NCBI GenBank assembly: GCA_025449115.1
Contig: JAHLKC010000058.1
Span: 62,001-126,000 of the forward strand
DNA: 64,000 nucleotides
DNA from: Chytridium lagenaria
Lineage: Eukaryota > Chytridiomycota > Chytridiomycetes > Chytridiales > Chytridiaceae
Reading direction: 5' to 3'
Part shown: positions 48,680-59,900 of the stretch, one piece after another
How positions within the stretch are numbered: position 1 is the first letter of the stretch
How the letters are laid out: each line of letters begins with the position of its first letter
Program-made: the position numbers and the translations under genes
The notes under the pieces: model-generated
Databases searched by the model: none
Seen by the model: only the letters and a program-made list of their open reading frames with translations
What the model was told of the DNA's origin: nothing

Positions 48680-50577
48680 ATGGACATCTCCCAGGCTCAA
48701 GACATTGTTCAAACGTCTGTGCAGATGCCAAAGCCCTCTTCATCCGCTTTTGACGCCGTCACGGCCATATTCCCCACCATGGACTGGCTGTTGGACAAGG
48801 ATGAAGACTCCATCACCCTCAATCACAACAGTATCAGCCTCGACATGGACCCAACTTACTTTCAGCAATTCTCTGTTCGAGAGCACTCTTCGCGTCTCCC
48901 CAATATGAGCTCCATGGACTCGTCTTATGGTGCATTGGATGTTTCCGGTGGTGCTTTCCAGACCTCGAACGCTCATAACCTTGAAATTGGGGATGTGTTG
49001 CCCGCGGTCGACGCAGTTCATCAGCAACAGCTGTTAGTGAACGGAGGAACGTCAATGATGATGGCTCATGTTGACTTTACGCATACTCGAGCATCCTCGA
49101 TACATGAAGCGCTTGCTGCTGCTGCAGCACAGCCCTTTCCTTGTTCGGAGCCTCAAGTTACGTTATATAGGGAGGCCAGGCCTCGTCGACCCAAAGAAGC
49201 TGTCCCACCGCCATCGACCATCACATCTCCCCCATCGGAATCTCTCGCAATGCCTAACATTCCCTCTTTCACATCCCCATCGTTCAACTCAATGGCATTG
49301 CCGGACGACGCAAAATACCAAGATGCAGACTTGACCGCCTACTTTGCCTCCCTTACCGACACCTCCTTTCTCCGAGCGCAAGATTCAGCCGTCGCAGCCA
49401 TCACCGCCGCCCGTGCAGTTTGGTCTCGAAGTAGATCTTACCGTTCTTGGTCTGATCCCACCTACGTCGTTTGATGCCGCGTTCAGGTATACGGACTCAG
49501 GGTCGACTATGGCACTTGATGAGCCGTACTTGGATTCGCCGTCGACGTTAGATGAGAACGAAGGGTGTTTTGGGTACGGGGAAAAAGAGCATGGTGAGCC
49601 GGGACACGAGGGAAGGAGGCGGTCTATAAGTTGTGTGACGGGACCAGCTCAGGGGATGGTATCGTTATATGAAGTGAACGCGTTGGCCATGTTTCCGACG
49701 ACGGGGAAGGCAAGGAAGGGTTCAATCTCGAATGTACGTTTTTTTTTCAACACGACTTCATATGATAGCTTAAATATTTTGAACTAACATCATTTCCATT
49801 TCAAAAACTTACATGTTTCGTATAACATTCCAGCGCCAGCACCCTTACCTGGACACGAAGTTCCCTACTAATTCAGGACCTGTCGTTGCCCAACTCCCTA
49901 CACCTCTTCCACAGGACACCTTCACAGGCCCTTTCTTCTTCGGGCCTAACTCTACAAACCCCATCCTCATGCAACCCACCTCCCCACATCACCCCAAAAA
50001 ACCAACTCCGCGTCGCAAATCCACCAGCGGTGAAGACCGTCCTTCCACCCGTCTCCGTCGCCCCTCAGCACCCGATACCATTAAAACGCCCTGGCCATCC
50101 CCTCCCATCTCACTCCCATCCTCCTCTCCACCCTCATCTCCACAACTTCAAGAAAAAGTCTACTCTACAGTGTGTGTCCTTGAATTGACTTTTCCCAATG
50201 GACTCTCGATCATGAGACGAAAGATGGATGGATGGATCAATGCGACGCATTTGTTGAAAGTGGCTGGGTTCATGGATAAAGCGAAACGGACAAAGGTGTT
50301 GGAACGCGAAGTGCATTGTTGTGTGCATGAGAAGATTCAGGGGGGTATGGGAGGTATCAGGGGACATGGTGAGTTACCATACCTTTCAGCGCCATGTTCA
50401 TTCATTAGCATCGTTGTGCTTACATTTTTATACGCCATTCTATTAACTTTCTAAAACAAACCCTATATCTCGCCCTCGTCTATTTACTACCACAGGGTCC
50501 CAATCGATGCCGCCAAAGAGCTCGCCACCAAATTCTCCATCCACGACAAAATTCAAAAGATCCTTGCAGACATATAG
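48680..50577 (+). CDS. APSES/KilA-N transcription factor
   Basis: DNA-binding regulator of the APSES family (StuA, Phd1, Xbp1 and Mbp1/Swi4 group). ATG at 48680 (MDISQAQDIVQ). The first 400 residues are low in complexity, with Ser/Pro/Ala-rich and acidic stretches typical of an activation region. A GTACGT...CCAG intron lies at about 49735-49833. The APSES domain is at the C-terminus: VCVLELTFPNGLSIMRRK, DGWINATHLLKVAGF, RTKVLEREVHCCVHEKIQGG, and, in the last exon, VPIDAAKELATKFSIHDKIQ. The protein stops within five residues of the domain. No ankyrin repeats follow, so it is not an Mbp1/Swi4-type factor. Frame breaks near 49410 (C run) and at the last intron (about 50370-50496). Confidence 0.88.
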
Positions 50578-51195
50578 ACTATTACAACATTGGAGCCCTT
50601 TTCTGTTGCAGAAAAAGCATCGCCTCCATCTTTTCTTTTCATATATGTCCCCATTTTTCATAAGAGCTATGAGTTTTCGCTCATTTTTTATTTTCCCATT
50701 TTGTTTTCTTTTTTTTTCATGATTGCTTTCCATAAGCAAAAGTAGGATACATCATTCTAACATTCTCTTCTTGCTGCTTTCCGGGGAGCTTTCCCCGAAA
50801 CGCTCATTTTTATGAAATTCGTTTTTTATAACGAAGAAGCTTTTTTCTGCTCAATTTCTGGTGGGGACTAAAACGCGTCATCATGTTCGTCACGTCCTCC
50901 CTACATATCACCCCTCTTTCCTTCTTTTTTCAAAGCCGCTTCTTCTGGCTCTTTTTGCACTCCCCGTCCATGTTTATTTATTTTCTATCTTCCTTTTATT
51001 TGCCTATATGCTGCAATGTATCCCCCCCCCCCCCCCCAAAAAAAAGAAAATACCGGCAATAATGTTGACGCGTGACCCGGGAAGTCAAAGAAGCAACCCA
51101 AAAAAAAGTCTCTCCAAAAAAGCTTGGTTCCCGTATAAGTACATTTTCATATATCAGGGCCTTGCCACTATCAACACAACCCGCGACGGTACGAA
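50578..51195. other. Intergenic with C-run/A-run
   Basis: 3' flank of the APSES gene and promoter of the miniprotein. A run of about 17 C followed by A-rich sequence sits at about 51020-51048. No coding sequence is supported. Confidence 0.55.
51134..51139 (+). promoter_or_regulatory. TATA-like element of the cysteine-rich miniprotein
   Basis: TATAAG lies 57 bp before the ATG at 51196, which would give a leader of about 30 nt. Confidence 0.4.
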
Positions 51196-51531
51196 ATGCT
51201 TTCATCAACCCCTCTCTACATTACACTTCTCATCTCAACCCTCCTCATCGCTATCGCTCCTCTCGTCCCAGCTCCAGGCTGTTACCTTCATCACTGTTAC
51301 CGCATCAACGAGGGGAGATGTTGTTTAACGAGTCCTACAGGGGTGGGTTTACAGGATTGCAGGTACATATCGCGGTTTGATTTTTAACGTTAACCTATTT
51401 TATTTTATTTTGCAGTTGTCCTAACGATGAATACGCTTGCGAGAATCCGGTATAAAGTTTTAAGTTGTCCTTGAATTGATGACCTTTTGTAGGAGTGCGT
51501 CTGGAATTGGCCATGCGTTCAAGATTGCTAG
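51196..51531 (+). CDS. Small secreted 10-cysteine protein
   Basis: Three tiny exons, 51196-51362, 51416-51449 and 51493-51531, with introns of 53 and 43 nt, both GT-AG. Joined they give 79 residues. A signal peptide (LLISTLLIAIAPLVPA) is followed by a mature chain of about 53 residues with ten cysteines: GCYLHHCYR, GRCCLTS, LQDCSCPNDEYACENP, ECVWNWPCVQDC then TAG. The phase is kept across both joins and each new exon adds cysteines at regular spacing, which supports the model. Ten cysteines suggest five disulfides. It resembles fungal small secreted proteins, effector-like or antimicrobial, but no family is recognised. Confidence 0.72.
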
Positions 51532-51708
51532 ATACTGCAAGATAAAGAAATTCAGGACATCTTCGTCTATACTTGCACAATAAAGCTTTTGTTTAAGGGC
51601 ATCAGATATTTCATCTATTTTTACTAATGGACAGCGTTAAGGGGTATTAATAATGTGCAATGTGGAGTTAGGTTTAAGAAAAAAAAAGGCGGGTGAGGGG
51701 ATGAAAAA

Positions 51709-53658
51709 CTATTCTGAAAGTTGTTGTCCGATGCGTTTCATTTCCTCTGTAGAAAATAAAAGGGTTAGCGAAGAGAAAATTCGTCAAAATTAAGCCAACT
51801 CATACCTCCAATCTCCGTCAACAACGCATCCCCTTTTGGAAGCACCACATACAAAAACTTTTTCGAAAGCCGTTGCCCCACAATCCAAAGATCTCCAGAA
51901 GTCTTCAACACAACTTCATTTAAATCCATTCTTCACATAATTAGGATAAAACGAGAAAGATAAAAGGACCCCACCTATCCATCTCTGAATGGATCTGCGT
52001 AACAGCCTGCACTACCTCCCCACTTAAAACCGTTCCCTTGACAGCCCCAATCGACGTCCTAACAGCAAGACTAATCCCACTGAAAAATAAATACCGGTAC
52101 GGATTTTCCTGCGTTTCTCTAAAACAATTTCAGTCAACAAAAAAATTTGGAGTCGCGGCTTTACAATGCTTTTTTTGACTTTAGCCAAGCTTCCCCGATG
52201 AGTTGAGTTAGGACCGGAAGACGCGAATTGAGCATGGACCGAAGGGAGATATAGAAATCGGGTTTGTAGAGGGGCGAAAGGTCTGTCTGGGGATTTGTGG
52301 CGTCGCAGAATAAGGTGATAGTTGTTTCCTCTTCAAACTGCATCCTTGTCAAAACCAAACAAGGAAAGAAACCACCCTAACCTGATATGAGACGACTTTA
52401 TATTCTCTTCTGTCTCTTCCAACATATAAAGTTTTGGCGCCCCATGCTTCTCTTTCTTCTTGCGTTGATAAGAGACCGGGAGAATCAGGCTCTTCTGGCC
52501 CGATAATAAATCCCGAAAACAGGGACGGAGGAGCAGGTGCCTTTTTGTAGAAAAAAGGAGCCATGCTACCAGCACTGCTTGATGCTTGAGCTCCTACATT
52601 CGTAGACAGTGAAGGATCTTTTTCAGGAACAGTAGGAGGAAGAAGGTTCATTCTCCGTGTCGATATCACAGCCTATTATCATACTTAATCCAGGCAAATA
52701 TTGGTAAAACTCCTACCTCTCCCTTTTGTTTGACCTGATTTACGATAAAATCATCCACCTTCCCCGTCTCCGGATTGGTGATATAATCGAAAAACAACCT
52801 CAAATCATGAACAGAAGGTAATCCGGAATACACCACGTAATGTCGCCATAATATGCAAACACCACTCACAATCGGAAACCGTTGTTCAATGTCGTTTACG
52901 AAGGATAGAATTTTGAGAAATGAAGGTTGCTGGAGGGTAAGATATGTGATGCCTTGAAGAGTTAGGGGAGGTGTTGGGGGGGTGTGATTGTACCTCCAAG
53001 GTCTTCTAGGATGTCGAGGTTCTCAAAATTAAGACGGTCGAGGTAGCGAACAAATACGTCGTCGAGACGTTGACGGACAATATCTTTGGAGTGGGTGGCT
53101 TCGATTTCGGTAAGGGATTTGCTGAAAAGCTGTAAACGAAATTAGATTGTATTTTTGAGTTTCAGCATGCATACCCGGAACATATCATAGCACCGTTGGA
53201 GAATACAACGAAGTACGGACTCCCCTATTGTTCTTGAATATTCCACTTGCTTTTGTCCATCCTTGGTTGTCCTGACAGTATAACCAAACTTGACTTTCTA
53301 GCAAGGACTTTAGCTCAGCCTCAAAGAACACACTTACAAGCGTCATCCAATACCCCGGCTCAACCTCCAACAATGCCATCCGATGTTTCTCCGTCATCAC
53401 TCCTTCACAGGGCCGTGACGGTCCAAAAGACCTACAATTTATTTTAAGATCTGCATGGCCAACGAAGGGAGACGTACGCTGAAAAGTTGACGAGAGCCTG
53501 CGCCAGCCCGACTTGCCGCATGCGCTCATCGAGATCCGTGTAGAGGGGATGGAAGAAGGCGATCTGGTGCTCTGCTGTGTCTTCTGTGGGGCCCATGATG
53601 GATTGAGACGGCGAAATGCGCGAGCTCGGGAGGTCTCCGTTGCTCCTTCTCGGCCATC
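51709..53658 (-). CDS. CCZ1: CCZ1 vacuolar fusion protein
   Basis: Subunit of the Mon1-Ccz1 complex, the exchange factor for Rab7 on late endosomes and autophagosomes. The N-terminal longin region reads PELAHFAVS, MGPTEDTAEHQIAFFHPLY, MRQVGLAQALVNFS, PCEGVMTEKHRMALLEVEPG, YWMTLV. Middle exons contain VNDIEQRFPIVSGVCILWR then VVYSGLPSVHDLRLFFDYI. The C-terminus has SGDLWIVGQRLSKKFLYVVL and EEMKRIGQQLSE then TAG (51709-51711). The DLWIVGQR...LYVVL block matches DYWVVGKK...LYVIL of animal CCZ1. ATG assigned at 53658 (MAEKEQRR). Two small frame breaks near 53595-53610 are needed to join the first residues to MGPTED. About nine exons. Confidence 0.85.
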
Positions 53659-53869
53659 GTTAATCGTTTTCGGTATGTGGGACAGGAATGTGAAAAATCC
53701 AACAAACCGTCCGGAACGACTTGTCAGACCAAAACAAACACAATCTCTCAAAGGAACGAGCATCAAAAGGATCAAAGGGGGGTCGGAGGAGCATCGCAGT
53801 GCTCGAAGTCCATCAACCCAACGCATAAATCAGTAAACAACCACTCCACCAGCCATCCATACTACTTTC

Positions 53870-55255
53870 ATGGCATCGTTACATGGGACCGCATCAGTCA
53901 GGCGTCAGTATTGGGCCACTTCCTGGTCATCTCCAAAAGGTGCCTATAACATTGTCACCTGCACGCACATAACAACTATTCAAAGCTCCCGCTATTTTAA
54001 TTTACAGAATAGCATCAGATCTCTCCGCAGAGCTTCCAAACGGTAGCCCATACTCGAATCAAGCCAAAGATCTCGCAAAAGAATGCATGGAAGTCATAGT
54101 CGGCGATCCTCAAAATGTGAAAGGGGAGATTGCGGATAATTTGAAAAATATTGTGAAAACAGGGGCGAATTGGTTGAAAAAAGTAATCAAATCAATTCTT
54201 AAACTCAACTTACCGATTTTTATACAGAAAACATTAAGTAATGCCGCACTTGCCATTCTCGAGCTTGAAACGACGAAAGTGGACATGGAAACGCTTAGCG
54301 CATCACCATCTGCTGAAAGATTAACAGGAACGGAGCTCGCGTTCCTTCAATTGTTCAATAATGGCCAAAGAGAAGAATCTAAACGTAAGCCAGAACTAAG
54401 GAATGGAGTCAACGATCTTCTTCGTGAGATTGAAAGGTTATTACAATTTTTCCGTCCGTAATATGCCTAACCTATAAAAATGATGTATAATAATTTCTTT
54501 ATTGCCATGAATAATAGATGCCCGTGCCTGAAGTACGTGGATCGCGAAACACTTGAACGACTATGGATGGAACTTCCAAGCACTCTCAGAACCTATACCC
54601 GATGACGTTCAGCGTGAAATACGATTATGTTGCGATTTTATCAAAGCGGGGAACTCCAGCAAAAGCGGTGTTTAATTATCCTATTACTTCTCACGCTAAT
54701 CGCAATTCGAGCAAAATCAAGCGTCTTCATGGCTCCGTGTTCCTCCTCATAAGCCCGATCTTTTAAGAATTCAAGAAATCGGCTTCGAGAAATACAAGCA
54801 GAGGCTACAAAACCGATTCCGGGTGAAGTCGTTGGAGATTACTTAAAACGGTTGATTCAATCGATCGAGGGAGGTCTTATACTTAAACCACTTTGCGATC
54901 TGCTCGTAAACATTTTTGATGAAGGGAATGGTAACTAATTCTTTTCCACATCGAATATTATTGACGCAATCACGTCGTACTAGGCCACATAAGACTTTCT
55001 CCAGAAGCTCGTCCCCTCGTCCGAGCAATTATTCGAGCCAGTCCAGTGAGACACGAACTCCTCCGCGACATCGCGTCGTTAGGCCGCCATATAATTCGTG
55101 AAAACGGCGTGAAGCCTTGCCAACTTGCTGTGGTATTTGCGGTGCATAATTTGAAGGTACAGATGGGGACTTTGGATCAAAACTCGTTGGACGATGTCAG
55201 GCAGAGAGCGTTGTTAAAGAGGGATTTGATAGATGGAACGCGGTTTGGGGGGTGA
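53870..55255 (+). CDS. Unrecognised helical protein, several exons, possibly degraded
   Basis: A plausible start at 53870 (MASLHGTASVRRQ) splices through an ACAG acceptor near 54006 into SDLSAELPNGSPYSNQAKDL then VIVGDPQNVKGEIADNLKNI. Later pieces are LSNAALAILELETTKVDMET, HLNDYGWNFQALSEPIPDDV, LLRIQEIGFEKYKQRLQNRF, SIEGGLILKPLCDLLVNIF and HELLRDIASLGRHI. The last open part ends LIDGTRFGG at 55255. Composition is protein-like and helix-rich, but stops and frame changes separate the pieces and no family was recognised. It diverges from CCZ1 with about 210 bp between starts. Confidence 0.4.
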
Positions 55256-56690
55256 TTATGAATAACTTTGAGTTTTTGGATGCGTGATAGATGCTAATTT
55301 AGCATTGCAAATAAACGCGTTAAGATTTCTACCAATCTGTATTGCAATATTGTGTAGGGCAGCGTTTAGAATCAAAAAGAAAAGAAAAGGAAGGACTAAG
55401 CAATTCGGGTTGTGGGCACCACGAGACAGGCGCGTGAGTCTTAAATATAAAATGGAGCCTGACTCAATTCAGGCATCCCACCATCTCAAAGAGTATCGAT
55501 AGGGCCATTTCCAAGGGTCTGTCTCCCACGGCCGGTCACAATGGTGGGTATGTCTAAAAAGATAACCAATGACGTTGACCATTGGAAAGGAGGCGATACG
55601 GATCTCGTGTGATTTGACCATTTTTTTTGAAATTACAAGAAAATTATCCTTCTCAAACTCCTCTGCATATTGGAGAGCTTCTTCTCAAACTGTGCGACTT
55701 CTTCCACGGCAATCTTGCTCGTCGACGCGGTCCCTTGAGTCTTGGGTGATTCTCTTCATTTTCTTGCTTGACGTATGCCATATTCCAATCTCTGTCCAAC
55801 TTTAATTTCTTGGGAAGACCATCCAAGGTAGAATGCGATTTTATAAGACGTGTCGGTTCTATGCGCAGCCTACGAGATAAGACTACCAGTCGTCATACCG
55901 TCTGATAGACCTCTTCATCTTTCCATTGGCCGGTGTGGACTTGAAAAGTCCGAGCCATCTGACCAATGTTCGCTACTTTTAGAAACCGCTTGAAGATGCC
56001 GTCGTCCTCGTTGACGTTTTCTTCCGTTTTCGAATCATACCATAGTTTATAGTAGACGGTTCGTGACAAGTGGGTACGCGCTTAACTGTATTAACTCTGA
56101 CCGTCCGATTCGGAAGCATCAGAATTCATAAAAAAACCCCATCCTCAGATCTGGATCCCCATTTTCCGAGTAAGCGAATAGAGGAAACACGTTAGAAGCG
56201 TTGGAAGTAACAGAGCCAGAGTCTTATCCCTTTTCAGCTCTTCAACCTCAGAGCTGTTCCGGTCCCAATCAGCGTCATAGGCCTGTCCATCCCCGTACAC
56301 GCCCCAACAAGAGTGCTTTAGAGGTGGAGTGTACACTTAGTTCTTTGTCGACCTTTTCGTGTGCTATGGTCAAATGATTATTACTTGGCTTGGTGGTCTA
56401 TCTGCATAGTGCAATTGGATGGGTCCAGTATAGTCAAAAGGTTGACTTTTACCTGATCCTTCCGGAGTTCCGGCAACTCCAGGATGTTGAGCCTCAAGTT
56501 TCCAATTAGTGACTTTTGAGGTATTGCTGATAGCAACGCCGTCTTCCAAGTTGATAAACTCCTCGATGACGGTTGTGACCGTCTTCTTGTAGTGGAGCTC
56601 GGGCAACGAGGAAGCATTCATGGTGGAAACTAACGATGAGAGTGATTTTGAGTCATGCCTCCTCCGTGGCAGAAACAACTGGATCAAATG
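55256..56690 (-). pseudogene. Unrecognised minus-strand coding fragments
   Basis: Protein-like minus-strand stretches in changing frames: NASSLPELHYKKTVTTVIEE and FINLEDGVAISNTSKVTNWK (56470-56620), SVTSNASNVFPLFAYSENGD (about 56150-56215), DGIFKRFLKVANIGQMART (about 55940-56010) and LPKKLKLDRDWNMAYVKQE (about 55760-55830). Their order is consistent with one gene read toward 55560. Frame changes every 100-200 bp leave the model open: many small exons, a decayed gene, or sequence errors. No function is proposed. Confidence 0.35.
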
Positions 56691-56985
56691 TGGCGAACGG
56701 AGATTGAGCTACTTCCAGGTGTTGATTTGAAAGGTTGGCAGTGGATCCTGTCAGTGAGCACAGAGATCCCTTGAGGACCTTCCATCTCGGTTATCAAAGA
56801 GATGCCGAGACCCTCCTGTCCTTCCTATAACGATAACACCATTATGCTAGAGATACTTTGAACCATATCCCTTGAACTCAACAATTGATTCCTAATAAGC
56901 CCATCAAACACCAAACCAGGTAAAACAACTACTGAATCGCAACATGTATTGAACGAGTCTTCAAAAGAAAAACAAAAGGATGAAA

Positions 56986-59900
56986 TCAGTAAAGTCCGCC
57001 ATTGTAGGCTCCAAATCCTTGACCGGGCGATGTAGGCATGCCCATTCCCATCACTCCAACAGGTGCCATGGGCGTTCCCATAGGCTGAACCATGCCTCCC
57101 ATCGCTCCGCCGTATGTGATCATGAGAGGGTTGCCAAGACCGTTAGCAGCAATTATGGGAGTTTCTATAGCAAAACAACGCAATTTAGTTTCTTGCCCAT
57201 TGATTTCAAAAAAAAATAAAGAAAACCTACCTTGCTTCTCCTTCTCCTCGTCCTTTTGAGTGCGCTCAGCGTTTGCCTTCTCAAGGGCATCCACCTAAAC
57301 CTGCGTCAGCCGTTGCCCATAAATCATACACAAATCAAAGCCTCTCACCTTTGTCATATACTCTCTAGTCACCTGAACAATGTAGGGCATGGCAAAGTCC
57401 GTCAACTTGTTCCTCCATGCAACCTCAAGGACAACGTCAGGACGCAGAAGCTCATAGCAGGTAAAGAGACAGGCCGCAAAGCAGTCTTTCCTTCCACTGT
57501 CGATAAAGTATTGCAATAAATCCTCGGCACACTCAGCATCGTGTGACGCGGCAGCAGTCTCCATGGCATCCTTGTAGAGCTTGTCCTTCTTTGAGAGAGC
57601 AATAGACTGCTTCCAGCGCTTGTTTTTCTATTTAATCCAAAAAGTTTTAGTACGCCTATAATTTGAAATAAAGCGAGGAAATCATTAGCAACCTTGTAGA
57701 TGTGTGCGGCAATCCTTCTGAACTCCAAAAGCTCATGCTTCTCCAAACGCAACGCCAACGACAAAAGATCAAAGTTATCGAAGTGGTCCACAGAATCCCG
57801 AAGAGACTTGTAGTCCTCCTCTTCAATCAAAAGATCGTTGTAAGCAGAGTTGACAGCATTATTGTTGGCCTTAAAAAAAATTAAGTTAGAACTACACATA
57901 TACAAGTAAATTACCTGTTGGACAGCGATAAGGTAGGGCTTGATCAAAGGAAGGTTGTTGGTCTTCTGGAACATCTGAACCACACGGGTGTGGTCGACAC
58001 GGGGAGTGAGCACAACCAAAAGATCATTGATAAGGAGGGGCTGCTCCTCAAGGTAGAATCTCAGACTCTACGATATATGTTAGTTATTATTCAAATTAGA
58101 ATTTAAAACAGAATATATCTACCTTGTAGTAAATCTCCAAGTTCGCAACCTTCACAACGATATCCTTAAAGGCAGAGTGATCCCAAGCATCGGCAGAGTG
58201 CGAGATAATGGTCAAAGCCGCGTTATCAAACTCATCGTAGTGAGTGTACAAGAACACAAGCTCAGCCCAAAGGTGCGCAACCTCACAACCACGGATAACC
58301 TTAGGAATGTTGATGCGCTGCCAGAACAGACGAAGGTGCTCCATCAACCTGTCAGGCCTGTACTTCGAGTAGAGGATCGCCAACTCTGTAAACATGCCCA
58401 TGTGGGCCCTCTCGAGACCAAGACCTGCCTCAATGAGTTGAATGAGCTCATCAAAGTGTCCGCGCTTCTCGTAGGTCCTGACCAATTCCTAATTGAATCA
58501 ACGTTAAAACCAAGCTGGAGTAAAACGCCGCCAACCTCGAGCTCCTCGGCGTGGATGATCAAGTGAAGAGCACAAATCTGAGCAAGACGGAACTCGCCGT
58601 TGTCGATACAAGCAGAGTTAACCTCTTTCCAAACTCTAAAAATAAATGTATATCATCATTCAAAGCAAATTTTCTTACTTAGTAGAGTTCGCCTTCCTTG
58701 CGCAGTCTACGGCGGCCTGGTACTCGTCCAAGTAAACCAAGGTCGATGCCAAACGAGCCCCAGTTAGAAACACTGGTAAAGAGGAGCTTGGCAGCTTCGT
58801 ACATCTTCTCCTTGAAACAGCGCTCACCAACATCACCAATCTAAGACAAGTTAACACATGCAACTTCAATCAAGCAAAATGTAAACAAATTCCCTGTGCA
58901 ATGTTAGGGCTCATAATGAACTCTTCCAAGTCCGAAAGACGTCCAGTCTTAGCGAAAGCAAACAATAGCTCGCTCTCAAGAAGAGGCTCCCTGACAGTCT
59001 TACGAGCCATCTGCAGGAAGCGCACGAGGTCATCGTGGGTTACCAGCAGATGAGGCGGTCTCAACAACCTCCTTGTAGTTGGACGGGTCAGCAGCCTTAA
59101 TGTAAGAGTCTATATGGACAAATTTTAACATCACTAAACAAATTCCTTTCCTTACCAATGGCGTCTTTGACACGAAGGATGTCAAGCTGCGCCTTCGCAA
59201 GACGGCTCCAAACTTCAGCCTGGTCAACACGTTCCGCGTACTCGTAGGCCGGTCAATGTTGCCGATATTTGAGATAAGAACAGTAATACCGTTAACGTGC
59301 TGCTCGTGCTTTTTGTAAATGGTGAAGGCTTCCTCGTACAATTCACTGCCAACGGCAATGTTGGCGATGTCGGGAGCATCAAAGTTGTCAAGCCTTGTGA
59401 TGTAGTCCATCACCCCTGGTTTTGTCCGCCTATATAATAGATACAAGAATCAACGACCAATGTTTTTGTAGAGACAAAGAGAAGCCTGGCATTACCTTGA
59501 TAGCGGTCAAAATCAAAAGGTTCTGAAGGTTGCGGTTGTCAGAGAAAGCAGAACTTCCAAGCACAAGCTTTTCCAAAAGCTCAATGAGCTCATTGGGAAG
59601 ATCAGCCGCCATAAAGGCCTTGACGGTAATAGAAACACTTCGGGATCTTGTGTTTCGGGGAGAGCGGTGGCAACAACCTTTTATAAAATTTAGAATTTAC
59701 TGGGAAAAAAAGATAAGGAACCTGGTCGATGAGTGACCGACGGAAGGCGTTCTCAAGGCGAAGAGCAAAGGCCCAAAGATCGGGGTCCCTCCTCTTCACC
59801 AAGTAACGAGACTGATGCTTGAACATAGAGTTCTCATTGGTAATATCAATGAGTTCCTTATCACACTGACCACGCTCATACGCAATGTAAGCAAGGTACG

